DNA from: Endoconidiophora laricicola
Lineage: Eukaryota > Ascomycota > Sordariomycetes > Microascales > Ceratocystidaceae
Assembly (NCBI GenBank): GCA_001640655.1
Contig: LXGT01000149.1
Location: forward strand, 1-64,000
DNA length: 64,000 nucleotides
Reading direction: 5' to 3'
The translations under genes and the position numbers were made by a program. A model generated the notes under the pieces. That model was not told where the DNA came from, made no database searches, and saw only the letters and a program-made list of their open reading frames with translations. This document shows, piece by piece, positions 1-12,188 of the stretch (its first letter is position 1; every line of letters starts with the position of its first letter).

Positions 1-660
1 ATATATATATATATATGTATTAATTCTTCCTTAAGAATTCTAAAGAATATATCATCGAAAAGGATGCAGGCTATGAGAAAGAGAAGACTGTTACTCTGAG
101 CTACTACTACTACTATTAAACTCCAGGTTAATAAAACGAATAACATATAATCATAAAAAGACTTCCAGTAGACATTAAATATATATACAATTACAATCAT
201 AAAAAGAGACAGAAGAAAGGGAGGAGAACAGGATGCCAACATTGTATCTATATTAGTAAGCAAAAAAGAAGATCATCTCTGATTAGAGATCATATTTTCT
301 ACCAACGTCAAACGAAAACTTGACATGTTCTCTTTTAGTAGTAGTATCGACAATAACAGGCTCTTATTCGTCGCCTATGAATCTATTCTTCTTGTCTTGT
401 TGTCATATACGATATCTGATACCACCACTCTTTTGTTTGTCTTCGGATGCTTTTGGCGGAACCTTTACATAAGAAAAAAACCCATATAACTATAAGAAGC
501 AAATGAGAACAAGATAACAACATCAAAGGAGTCCGTCTCCCTGGTGGTAAATTGTCGTCACGCTCTCTCAACTTGGCGGACAATACCAAAAAGAGACTTA
601 TAAAAAGTTATTGCAATGTCTCTCTTGTCAAGTTCAAAATACCAGTATAGCATTCAAATA

Positions 661-683
661 TACTACTACTACTACTACTACTA
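661..683. repeat. (TAC)n microsatellite
   Basis: About seven and a half perfect TAC units in gene-poor sequence. A longer TAC tract lies at 7848-7921. Confidence 0.9.
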
Positions 684-902
684 ATTCACTACCAGTGCCT
701 TTGCATTATCTACTGTCCTAGTTTCCTTTCCTGTCCAACTACGACTATCGCTTTCAGCGTGAGTGACTATCCCGGGAAATGACTCCTGTAGATGGGGTGT
801 CCTTTGTAAGCTTGAAGTCACATTCTAGTGACTTTTTTCTGTTCGTCTGCTTCTCTTCAACAACAGACAGACTTCTTTGCGTTCCAAAGCCACATGATGT
901 TC

Positions 903-930
903 CATGACATGTCATGTCATGTCATGTCAT
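903..930. repeat. ATGTC pentanucleotide repeat
   Basis: Four to five near-perfect units of CATGT/ATGTC. The unit is nearly self-complementary (CATG core), so the tract could fold, but no function is indicated. Confidence 0.85.
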
Positions 931-3900
931 CCTTGGCCATGTCAAATAAATGTGATATGGGAATGAGACTCCAGGTTATCTTGAGCATTTGGCTGGGGTG
1001 TTAGGCAATATTATCACGACGGTGGCGTAAAATGCACGCATGTTCTTCTTTGCCAATTTTACACTGCAGCTTAATTTTATTCCCGTTCGTATCAGTATCT
1101 CTTCTGGTTCTTTGTGTTCTTGCCCCTTCCTCTCACCGAAGTCACCGGATACTACCTTGACGATATGAGTTTCTATCTCTTGAATTCAAGCGAATTATGC
1201 TTTGCTTACACTGACAGGTCTGATCAGCGTCTTCATTAGCCTGTGATAGAGAAAAGAAAAAAAAATTGGGTGAACAAATGATCAGTCTCGCCTATATAGT
1301 AGCAAGGAAAAGGGTCAATTTTTTAATTTTTTTTTTTTTTTACTTATATTCAAGAATAACCCGACTAACGAAAACTGAGATAACCCTAATATTTACCTCC
1401 CTAAAGGTAGAAATCGTCATTTGGATTTTCGGACTCCCGTAACTTAACCCCCTTTACCCATCATATCAAGTTATTAACTGCCGTTCTGACTCGATAGGTG
1501 GAACGGGTGATAGTGAGCAAATCACATTAAAAGAGTCACTTACCAGAGTTAGGCAACGTGAGGGTTGAGAACTCAGATATATGTGCATGCCTTGTTTTGT
1601 TGGAGTTCATGTCAGACTATTTTTAATTGTGATATTCAACCCGCTCTATTGTTATCGTCTGTATAAGCACGGAGACAATGAATTATATATACTATTACCT
1701 GTTTTCATCATCATATTAGAACATTCGATTGACTTTGGATTTTGTAGTACCTGTATTTTATTTTCCTTGTATTGTCTGTTTCAGAGTAACGGCCACTTTG
1801 ATACTTTGATCCCAGACGAACAAAAATGAGAGTAAAAAAGTGCTTTTCTCCCCCCTCCACCCCCTGCATTAGCTCGAGAAGACTGAAGGCCAGTAAGATA
1901 CCAAGATTATTAAGAAGGACTTGCCGATCACGTAGTTGACTGGTAGTTAGTAGATATCAACCAATCATCATAGAGAAGTAAGCTGTCAATCCAGCATTCT
2001 AACTCTAGAGAAAACTCTGCGAGGTCTGGAGACCAAAATATCGCGTCCGCTTTCTAGCTTGTTATCGTTGTCAAGTTTGATCCATTGTGGCATCCTCTCG
2101 TTTCGCTCGCTCTTTCGCGGGGGGGAGGGGGTTTGACCTTGTTGAACCCTTCGATCACTAAGGTAATAAGTGCAGGTTATCAAGCAGATACAAACGTAGT
2201 AGAAACAACTTGATAAAGAATATGAAGCTAGTCTATCATGAACCTTTAGCACTGCAACGCTACAGCTTCATTGTCACGGTCCTGGGGCAAAAAAAAAAAA
2301 AAAAACAACAACAACAAACCAGACCAAATATTACACTGAGACGGAGAGAGAAAATTACTCCGATTAAAATCAACGGATATAAACTTTTAGTAGTTACTAC
2401 CATTATTGCTTCCAAGCCAGAGGGGGCGACAATTATTATTAATACTGATGTAACTACTCTATCTATCGTTGGCAGTTCTTCTTCTTTTGCTATAGAGCTG
2501 ATTCTCGGCCTAGTGGTTCACTTGTTAACTCCGAGTCCAGATTTAGAGCCATAGTAGGGTGCTACGAGTTAGTATATTATGTTTGTTTTTTTCTTTTCTT
2601 GTTGCGTCTCAGGTTGAAAAGAAAATCAGGTTACTATTACATGTTATTGCCGTTTCGTTTAGTTCATGAGCCGGTCAAAGCAATGTGTTCATGCAAGGGC
2701 ACAAGTTGCAAACACACAAAAAAAAGAATATACTTTTTTTTTTCTAATTCTCTTCCAATTGTCGTTCCTTGGCCATTTATGGCTATAACAAGACTATTTC
2801 ATTATGTCTGATAAGGAGGAGGCAAAGCTCTTTCGGCTGGGCGACTGCGGCTCGAGGAAATCACAAGCAAAAATCTGGTGTTGGAACGTGCGCTTGTTAG
2901 TCTTATGCCTGCTAGTAGTAGTATTAGCATTATAGTATGTACTAGTAATATCCTTTGATCATGCGTTCAAGCAAAAATCAAGATAAATGTCAGAGCTTCT
3001 TCTATGTTTCCACCGAGTATATTTACTTGGTTTAGCCGATGATGTCCTTTTTTGCCTACAGATAGAAAAATGTTATAGCATATACACAGCAATGCTTGAA
3101 TATCACCCGGCTTGGCTGGCTAGTCCTGGTGATAGATACTATTACTTAGTCATAATATAACGTGGTTTATGACAATGCAAATGCTGGCCCTTCTTACACG
3201 CTCCCTGCACAGACAATGCATTTTTGCATGTTCGGCCCAAGGATAATCCCTAATGGAGAGTCTTCCTGGATGTGCAGTTTTGATTAGTGAAACAAATTTG
3301 GGCGTTGATTACTCTGTGTTGGGATGTGCTTGCTTTACATAGTGTTAGCCTCGCATCTGCAAAGGAAAGGCACGTCTTGTATATCGATCTAGAACAAAAC
3401 TAGAAACAGTCTTCTTGCCTACTGCTGTGATGAGTTCTGGGATTTGATTTCGGCCGAAATATCTCGGTTGCCTCGTCCTCACCCCCCCCTTTTTTCATAG
3501 TTATTCGATTTCTCCAATACAGCCTTGATCGTGTAATAATGGTTCGGAGGTTGGTATACTAACTAACTCATTTAACGGCCCCAGAGACTGACTCTCTAAG
3601 TCGCCGTTATACAAGTTGGACAAGCAGTGGTAATATAGTTACGAGGAGCTATCTATGTTTGATGATATAGGGATGTAGCTACATAGAAAAGATACCTAAT
3701 ACACAGAGACGTTCTCTCATGTTTCTTTTTTTCATTGCGTTTCACGAGCTTCCACGAACACCAGAAAAAATTTCCAGCCGTGAAAAACTATACCCTCAAA
3801 ATGATAACCTAGGTTATATTTGCAAGCATGGAGATCAAGTTAATAATCCAGGTGCCTATGCTGTGAAAACGACATCATGCGGTAACAAGACCCTTGTCCT

Positions 3901-3950
3901 CTTTCATGATATCTGCTTACACTTGAGTATCAGCTTTCCTGTTACCACTT

Positions 3951-3990
3951 GAGCTACGGCATCTTCTAATCGAGTAATGAGTTGATAAAG
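3951..3990 (+). repeat. Dispersed repeat family 2, copy a (degenerate)
   Basis: Contains the core CTAATCGAGTAATGAGTT, shared with 35255-35274 and, reverse-complemented, with 13281-13296 and 50685-50699. The element orientation is plus (an A-rich tail would follow on the right), but only a weak A-rich stretch is left. It is probably a fragment of a non-LTR retrotransposon 3' end. Confidence 0.5.
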
Positions 3991-4549
3991 ACCAAAGCAG
4001 TAGTATCATGAATAACCCCATTCCCTTGTTCCATCTTTTATATAAACACCCAAGAAGTGAACTAAAGCAGAGTGAAACAACAAGGAAGAAAAAGACTAAG
4101 CCGGAGAATTATTCAGAAGACGCGTCACTCTTCTATATGTTCCGAATATGAGAAAAAAAAATTGTTTCTTCTATTCTCCAGCTGTGAAGGCCGAGAGATA
4201 ACTGGAACGTCGGATGATACTGTGCCTCTCTTCTTCTGGTTATTGGTTTTCCCTCCTCGGCCTGAGGTTGCTGAAAGAAATAAATTAGGGTTTCATAAGA
4301 GAGGCGCTTTTTATATTTCAAGTCAAACTTGACTAAAGAGAAAAATGAGGCAATAGTCATGTATTTGAACAATTTTTGTCCAGGTATATTTATTCGAAGT
4401 TTGTAATGTTCATTGTATAAGAGAAGAACTCATATAAGCAGATGGTACTATTTGAAAATGATATGCAAGTAATAGATATTGTTTCTCATATAAGAAGTAT
4501 TTCAGTAAATATACGGTCGACTTACTAACATACTTTAAGATATAGGTGA

Positions 4550-6641
4550 CTACACACCATCAGAAGGGTTGACGCCCCAGACTGAATGCCGATTATGACT
4601 GCTTCCGGCTCCTGTCGTATTGGTGCTGTAGGCCGCATTACCGTGACCATTGCCATTGCTGCTATTCCCAGTTCCATTGCCATTGCCATTACTATTGCTA
4701 TTGCCATTGCCATTGCCATTACCGTTCCGCTGAGCCCGCTCAACCGAGCTTTTACCGTTCTTGTGGTTTTGAATGAGATTGTTGCGTTCTTGGCTGCTGA
4801 CCCAACTATGATGAACACAAACAAACACACATGTCAGTAAATTTTATTAGATAGCCGGCTGAAAAGGACTAGAGACGAGACACTTACATATTGACAAACC
4901 CGTCATCACTGCATGATACGAGATACTGCGAACCATGAGGACTGAAAGTGACGGCATTGGTTCTCAATTGGTGAGATTCGAACTTCTCAATCACTACTCC
5001 AGTATACCGATGCCAGATAAAGACGATTCCATCTTCGCTCCCGCATGTGACATAGCGGTCGTTGGCACCACCAAGGTTAGCTCGTATTATGAACTTACTG
5101 CCTTTATGACCAACAAACTTCTGCATGAGCGTATTAGTTAAAAGGTTTACCGCATAGACGACGCCTTGTTGACTGTTGATTAACAAGAGTTCGGGATCAA
5201 GACCCATGGAAATCGACACCGGCTTGTAATCTAGAGGGAACTCCGCTACTAGTAAGCGATCATTGCGCGAATAAACGTGAATCTTTTGTTCATTGTCCAT
5301 AGCAACCAAGTGGCGGCCGTCAGCAGAAGCACACATTTCCTCGGTCCGGTGCTTGGCACCCCAATTTTCAAGACAGACTCCTGAGATGCTGTATGTTACC
5401 AAGCTTAGTTGATTGTCCAAGGAACCTAGAGTAAATGACTCGCCATCCGGAGCCCATACACAACCACTCAAAGCTTCATTATAGTCTGTGATGGTGCTGA
5501 AGACGGATCCAGAATCGACACGGATGATCTTTGCACTTCTGTCGAGTGAACATGTGATAATCTTGCTATCATCTGGACTCCAAGAAATATTGGCAATGCC
5601 ACTAGAATGAAGTTTGAGACACTTATGAAGGCAAAAGTTTGATGTGTTCCAGATGACAAGAGAGCCCTTTTTGCCACATGCTGCTAGATACTGCCCATTG
5701 TGAGAAAAGGCAACTTGCCAAACCTCATCCTGGCATTCGCTGAGCCTGATACCAAGTTCTCGAGGAAACCTATCTGGATTGCAATAATGGTCCTCGAGAA
5801 GAGTTGGTGGCGCCGGGTTTGTGTGGTATAGGCAGGTATTGTTTTGGTCCTTCATGAGACGACTAAGCAGATTCCCGAGTCGCTTTTCTGGCAGCATGAC
5901 GGCAGGAGAAATCCACTCCGATATGCTACTGAGAAGATCTTTTCGAGCATCTAGGATATTGTCTGGGAGGGACGCCCGTTCTCGAACTATTTCGGGCGAA
6001 GGACACATCAAAAGGCTGGCTAAATATTTGAGGCGATGCTCACCAATATGATCAACAAGAGGAGTGAGTTCGGACCGCAGTACATTCAGAGCTTTGGATG
6101 TATCACTAGCTTGTAGGAGCTCGAAGAATTTTTGTTTGCGAATCTGGAATATGAGGTGTGCCTTATTTGCCTCGTACTTGAGCAGCAGGTCGTTTTGTGC
6201 ATCACTAAGACTAAGCATCCCAGTACGAGCTTCGGCTGGTAAGTCTTGGATGGTAGCTTCATTGACCATAACCTCTGCTAGATCCCAGTCGCCGCTTATG
6301 ATACTGGACTTCAAGGCACTAACTGAGGAAGTCTCTAGTTTATAGCCACTTTCAGTAGCCAGGTCAGAAGCGAGCTTTTGGTGGCCCAGATCGTCTAGTG
6401 CTTGAATCAGGATGCGAGTGATCTCTTCTCGGTCATGGCCACAATACTCTTGTGACCGGGAAGACGTGGGGCTAGATGGTGCGGATCCGTTTATAATGTT
6501 TGCAATTTTCAAGTTTCGTAGAGACCCGTCAGGGCCACCGGTCGAGCATGAGTGGCCATTCGAGTTCGAGGCCGAAGGGCCACCGACAGTATTATCGACA
6601 GTGTTAGATGCAGCGCCAGCTGAGTCGCCGTAGCGGGGCAT
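4550..6641 (-). CDS. GID7: CTLH/WD40 protein, GID7/WDR26-like subunit of the GID/CTLH E3 ligase
   Basis: Two exons, complement(4888..6641, 4550..4805), about 669 aa, joined across an 82 bp intron so that WD motif DDGFVNIW is completed. A LisH/CTLH-like helical region follows the low-complexity N terminus (starting at the EEITRILIQALDDLG motif), and the second half is a run of WD40 blades (VWQVAFSHNGQYLAACG, GIANISWSPDDSKIIT and similar). This order matches WDR26/Gid7, a scaffold of the GID ubiquitin ligase that targets gluconeogenic enzymes in yeast. The C terminus carries an Asn-Gly repeat. The first ATG in frame is at 6641, although the frame stays open upstream to about 6935 without any ATG; that part includes a basic RPLKRQK stretch. 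The true N terminus is therefore uncertain. Family assignment is secure. Confidence 0.88.
4647..4732 (-). repeat. Coding hexanucleotide repeat (GGCAAT) giving (Asn-Gly)n
   Basis: Imperfect CATTGC/CATTGCC repeats on the plus strand. In the GID7-like last exon they encode alternating Asn-Gly with a few Ser, Thr and His. It is an intrinsically disordered tail after the last WD repeat and likely to vary in length between strains. Confidence 0.85.
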
Positions 6642-7514
6642 GGCGGGCTTTTGGCGCTTTAACGGACGCTCGGCGGCAGGTTCAGAGTCGGAGTCGGATG
6701 CGAGTAAGCCAGAGACCTGGCCGGCGACCGAGTCGGCGTCTGCTGTGCGGCGGCGTCGGCCCAGCACCTGAGGACTAGAAGGGGCCTCGGAAGGCGGAAT
6801 CGTGGCGATGCTGGCGGTCAGCCTCGGGGCTGCCTGGCTGGTAATGAAAATAGCACAAAGATGCTCTGTTGGTAAATCGAGCAGGGCGAGGGGCAGCGGG
6901 CGAGGATCCCGAGCCAGAGTGCGTGGGAAATGACGTTATCCGGAATTGATCGGTGTATGGGGCAGGTAAGGCAAGCAGGCTAGCTGAGTGCGTTTAGAGT
7001 GGCCTTTGAAAGAGCGCAAGTCGATAGACCTCGGCAGAATTAAAGGTGTAACAGAGGATAGATAGCGGCGGTGAACCGCAAAAAGTACGGCCTAGTTTTG
7101 GATACGAATGATATGGCGATGGAAGATCGGTTGATTGAAGGTTGGATAGGTGAAGCGGCGAGTCGACGAGGGTTATCAGTTATTGTATTGGCCTATGTTA
7201 CTACCCCTGGCATTGATATGGAGCCTAGAACGTAAGTTAGATACCGCATCCAGCAAGCAGCAGCTGCATAAAAAACACAATAGTAGCACTACATACTTTC
7301 AAGGGCAAGACGAAAGCGCCGTTGCGATATGGCAGACCGAGAAAAATGACTGCGACGAGACTGGACAATACGGCAGCCGTGTTTAATGTGTTAATGGTCG
7401 AATTCTTGAGAGCCCGGCTGTTAGAATTGAATCAGCAGGTGATGGAGACGGTTAACATACAAAAGATGCAATGTTTTTATGTACAGCATTGAAATGGATA
7501 TAGCAAGGCGATGA

Positions 7515-7549
7515 ATGGATGGATGGATGGATGGATGGATGGATGGATG
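7515..7549. repeat. (ATGG)n microsatellite
   Basis: About eight uninterrupted tetranucleotide units followed by ATGA variants. Confidence 0.9.
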
Positions 7550-7847
7550 AATGAATGCGCAGTTGTGTTATTATAGCCCAGATGGCGGCAGAAAAGCTTC
7601 TGTTTTTTCCAGGAAATTGCAATCACTGGTCTTTGTTTTGGGGCATTAAATCTTCTTATACTGACTGGCATTTGGCTGGCCTATCTGCATTTAGTGGTGT
7701 GGGTAAGTTATCGCTGTATGAAGCGGCTATGTCTCTTTTAGATATAGTGGCTGGTTGACATTTTATTGCTTACTGCAATTTATCTTGAAACTAGTAGTCA
7801 AATGCCTCTGAAGTGCGAGATGCTAGTCCTCAGTTTAGCTTGGTTTA

Positions 7848-7860
7848 GGTACTACTACTG

Positions 7861-7921
<61 letters not shown>
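7848..7921. repeat. (TAC)n microsatellite, about 74 bp
   Basis: About 24 TAC units with a single TGC interruption near the left end. It is the longest trinucleotide tract in the window and lies in the shared GID7/VPS1 intergenic region. Confidence 0.95.
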
Positions 7922-7922
<1 letters not shown>

Positions 7923-9260
7923 GGTCTTGGCACATCACGACTAACACATGGCCTAGAAGACTGTACAAGACTGTATAAAGATGTGTTTTTATACATACAA
8001 GTCACGGAAGAGCAGCTTCTATGTCAGAATGCCCGGTACTTTTCCTCGGTTGAATCGCCTGACGTCGCTAATCGTGCAGCGTCCGCTCCAAAATTACAGC
8101 TACTAGTGACACTGCATGCAGATGTATAGCTGGCCGGTGACGGCAACGGCGCTAATAGCAATCACGCTGTTGTTGTATTACAATGTAGATTGCCGCGCCC
8201 TGATATCTAACTAGAGATCGCTAGTTCGACCGGGCCAACAAAGAGAGTGTGTATATAGAGAGCCCCAGGCCGTTGAGGTGAGCGCGCGATAATTGCTCGG
8301 CTGCTAGCCAATTCGTAGTAGAATTTACAAGTAAACACACATATATAACCTATACTATGAAATGGTTGTACTAGTGCATATCTTTCCAATATACAGAGCC
8401 TCTGCCTTGCGCTGCAGTGACGCTTATGGCTTCTCCCGTCAGGTTTGAGAGTTTCAAGATTGCAAATGGCCGCTTTGGGAATCCTGGATATGGCCAAACA
8501 TGCCTAATGAAGGACAGAGAACTAACTATATAAGATCTTGTTGCTTTGCATATTCTGACCTTTTCTATTATTATAGCATTGAATAGGCTGCAGGCTTGAC
8601 CATCAACAAGGAAACAGTGCAGAGCAGCACGTGATAGTGGTTTGAGCTCAAATAAACGTCCTTATCCAAAAGGGTTCCACTCGCCAATAATCTGTGCGTA
8701 CCAGTACTTATGAACCAACCCCAAAAATACGTGACAAGCAGGTACCGGTACATCAACGGGGCAGCAACGCCAATGGCAGGCAGGCAGCACAATTATGGCT
8801 GGCTGTTTGTTTGGGTTTTGTTTGCGACGCCCAACGACCCGAATTTCGGTCTATTTATCGTCCATTAGGACCCTTTTGCTGTTTCAAACCTGCTTCTACA
8901 GACTAGAGAGAAAAGGAAATGCTATTGATAACAATTACGTCGCTTCGCCTTGAACGAAAACTTGATTGACCAGCCAAACTAAGCAACCTACCTGCCAGCT
9001 AGCCTAAGGAACCGAGCCCCTGTCCAAACTGTCCAGCTTGTACTCTTCGCCAGCTTTCCCCTCCAATATATACTCATCTTAAACGCCAACTACACTACTA
9101 TTACGACCGCTAACAGCACCCGAGAAAAAAAAAAAACACACCACTGCTGCGACCGTCTGTCCTGATCGCGAGTCTCGTCTATTCTCGACCCTCTGCTGCC
9201 AATTGCGCCTGTCCACTCCTATCTCCCAACTATATCTCGCTCTCCGGCCAGAAGCCCAGC

Positions 9261-11663
9261 ATGAGCTCTCTTACCACGGGCGGTATCTCGGATCCCGCCC
9301 TGATCCAGTGAGCATCGCCCCAACCGGACTCTTCGCTGTGCCAGTCTCCCCGCTGTCTGGTCGTTTGCTAGCTAGAAGCTCACATCGCTAACAATTGCTC
9401 CGCTGCGTGTTTACAGACTTGTCAACAAGCTGCAGGATGTCTTCGCCACCGTGGGTGTCAACAATCCTATCGATCTGCCCCAGATCGCCGTTGTAGGTTC
9501 TCAGTCTAGTGGAAAGAGTTCCGTTTTGGAAAACATCGTTGGCCGTGATTTGTACGTATAATCCCTTCACCGCCCGCCTTTTTCGTCTCGGTTGTGCGCC
9601 CTGTCGCTAATATAACTACCACCACCGCTTTCGTTCTATGTATATAGCCTACCTAGAGGTTCTGGTATCGTCACTAGAAGACCACTTGTTCTGCAGCTGA
9701 TCAACCGTCCTGCTGGCTCCAACTCATCCTCCGAAGAGCTTCCTTCCAGTACTGACAAGGCCGCCAACGTCGACGAATGGGGCGAGTTCCTACATCTGCC
9801 CGGCCAGAAGATCTACGACTTTAACAAGATTCGTGACGAAATTACTCGCGAGACTGATGCTAAGGTCGGCCGCAATGCCGGCATCTCGCCCGCGCCTATC
9901 AACCTGCGCATCTACTCGCCCAATGTCCTGACCTTGACTCTAGTCGATCTGCCCGGCTTGACCAAGGTGCCGGTCGGTGACCAGCCCCGTGATATCGAGC
10001 GCCAGATCCGTGAGATGGTCATGAAGTACATTGGCAAGTCTAATGCTATCATTCTGGCTGTCACGGCCGCTAACCAGGATTTGGCCAACTCTGATGGTCT
10101 GAAGATGGCCCGTGAAGTCGATCCCGAGGGCCAGCGCACCATTGGTGTCCTGACTAAGGTCGATCTCATGGACGAGGGCACCGATGTTGTTGATATTCTA
10201 GCTGGTCGCATCATTCCTCTACGCCTGGGGTACGTGCCCGTTGTCAACCGTGGCCAGCGCGATATCGATAACAAAAAGCCTATTCAAGCTGCCCTGGAGG
10301 CCGAGAAGAACTTCTTTGAGAACCATAAAGCCTACCGTAATAAGAGCCCATACTGCGGTACACCCTACCTGGCGCGCAAGCTCAATCTTATTCTAATGAT
10401 GCACATCAAGCAGACTCTACCCGAGATCAAGGCTCGCATCTCGAGCTCTCTACAAAAATACACCGCTGAGCTTGAAAGTTTGGGTCCGTCTATTCTAGGC
10501 AACAGCGCCAACATCATTCTCAACGTCATCACTGAGTTCACGAATGAGTGGCGTACGGTCCTAGACGGTAATAACACTGAGCTCTCGAGCCTGGAGCTTT
10601 CTGGTGGTGCTCGTATTAGTTTCGTCTTCCACGAGCTGTACTCTAACGGTATTAAGGCTGTTGATCCCTTTGACGTAGTCAAGGACGCTGATATCCGCAC
10701 TATCTTGTACAACTCTTCGGGTTCGTCGCCTGCCTTGTTCGTCGGCACTGCCGCTTTTGAGCTCATCGTCAAGCAACAGATCAAGAGACTTGAGGAGCCC
10801 AGCCTGAAGTGTGTATCCCTTGTCTACGATGAGTTGGTTCGCATTCTGTCGCAGCTTCTTGCTAAGCAGCTATACCGCCGTTATCCTGGCCTCAAGGAGA
10901 AGGTGCATGGCGTTGTCATTGGATTCTTCAAGAAGGCTATGGACCCTACCAACAAGCTGGTCAAGGACCTCGTTTCCATGGAATCCTGCTACATCAACAC
11001 CGCTCATCCCGATTTCCTAAACGGCCATAGAGCTATGGCTATCGTTAACGAACGCCACAACCCCAAGCCTATTGCTGTCGACCCCAAGACTGGCAAACCC
11101 CTTCCTAACCAAACCCCTGTCCGCTCCGCCAGCCCAGGAGTCGATCTTGATAGTAACAGCGGCTTCTTCGGCAGCTTCTTTGCGGCCAAGAACAAGAAAA
11201 AGGCTGCTGCTATGGAGGCTCCTCCTCCGTCTTTGAAGGCCTCGGGCAATCTCTCCGAGCGCGAGAACATCGAGGTTGAGGTCATCAGTAAGTTTACATA
11301 GCCTTGAAAAAAAGATAATTACCAGTCTGATCTCTAACAATATATCTAGAGCTACTTATTGCTTCTTACTACAACATTGTCAAGCGGACAATGATCGATA
11401 TGGTTCCCAAGGCCATCATGTTGAACCTTGTTTCGTAAGCTAAAAATCCGAATCATCATCTTCTCTAGCAATATAACGCTAACAACCTATATAGTTTCAC
11501 CAAGGATGAGATGCAACGCGAATTGCTTGAGAACATGTACCGCACCGATACTCTGGACGATCTTCTCAAAGAGAGCGACTTCACTGTTCGGCGGCGTAAG
11601 GAATGCCAGCAGATGGTGGAGTCACTGGGCCGTGCTAGCGAGATCGTCAGCCAAGTACAGTAA
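9261..11663 (+). CDS. VPS1: Dynamin-like GTPase Vps1
   Basis: Five exons: 9261-9307, 9417-9551, 9648-11287, 11350-11434 and 11495-11663, 691 aa, all junctions GT-AG with consistent phase. The GTPase domain shows the P-loop GSQSSGKSS, the G3 motif DLPGLTKVPVGDQP and the G4 motif TKVDLMDEG. Middle/stalk and GED regions follow (final segment KDEMQRELLENMYRTDTL). No PH or transmembrane segment is seen, as expected for Vps1 rather than animal dynamin. Vps1 self-assembles and drives scission in endosomal/vacuolar traffic, endocytosis and peroxisome division. Length fits the family (about 690-705 aa). The close resemblance across the whole GTPase domain favours Vps1 over the mitochondrial Dnm1. The leader is pyrimidine-rich; the start context is AGCATGA. 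Confidence 0.96.
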
Positions 11664-12188
11664 ATCACAGTTGTACATTGCTAACCACTTATCGCTTCAT
11701 GCCTTCCATTGTCTTGTTCCCCTAGTCTCACTTAATCATGGGGATGATTACAATTTTGTCTCTATACCAACGTTTCCCTATCTCTACCCGTATCTGTCTT
11801 ACGCCTTACATGCTTCTGTTTTGTTCAGGATATCATGCTTTCTATGCCTTTTCTTTTCTTTATCTCCACCTTTATCTTCCCCTTCTTATCTTCTTTCTCT
11901 CCGTCTAGGTCTGCCGTGGTTGTTGCCAAGGCGAACCTAGATTGATAATTAGTTGTAGAACAAGTCTGCTAGAAATATGAGCCACGACTTTCTTATATTT
12001 GCAGTTTTTTAGTATTGCTTATAGTGACATATTCAGTGTGTGGATGATGGTCTAGAGATGGATACTAAGTGACTAGCTATATATTTGTAGTTTTTTTTTA
12101 TGCTGTTAAACACTATACATGGTAAATCTAAAAAATGAAAATACAAATTGCGATACGACATTACGCTCCACCAAACATCTGACTTTGA
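11664..12188. other. Convergent 3' region of VPS1 and CAF16
   Basis: Tail-to-tail 3' flanks of about 525 bp. The left half is T/C-rich, the right half AT-rich with a T9 run near 12092. An ORF running through 11940 is only a read-through frame of the last VPS1 exon region. No gene seen. Confidence 0.6.

Larger units (their letters stand above)
1..4549. other. AT-rich gene-poor interval
   Basis: No coding region can be supported here. The open frames are short (at most about 114 codons), have no recognisable domain and lie in AT-rich low-complexity sequence. The stretch holds an (AT)n run at the left edge, TAC-type microsatellites near 101-117 and 661-683, an ATGTC pentamer repeat near 903-930, A and T homopolymers (1329-1341, 2289-2305) and one dispersed repeat copy near 3951-3990. 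Its right part is the 3' flank of the GID7-like gene. Confidence 0.6.
6642..9260. other. Divergent intergenic region between GID7-like and VPS1
   Basis: Holds the 5' region of both genes. Microsatellites lie at 7515-7549 (ATGG) and 7848-7921 (TAC). A CACGTG E-box is at 8628-8633. The 200 bp before the VPS1 start is pyrimidine-rich with an A12 run near 9125-9137, typical of a fungal core promoter and leader. Small open frames here have no family resemblance; one of 70 codons is largely poly-Tyr from the TAC tract. Confidence 0.6.

Noticed and set aside
7766..7978. 70-codon frame with a long Tyr run
   Set aside because: Product of the (TAC)n microsatellite.
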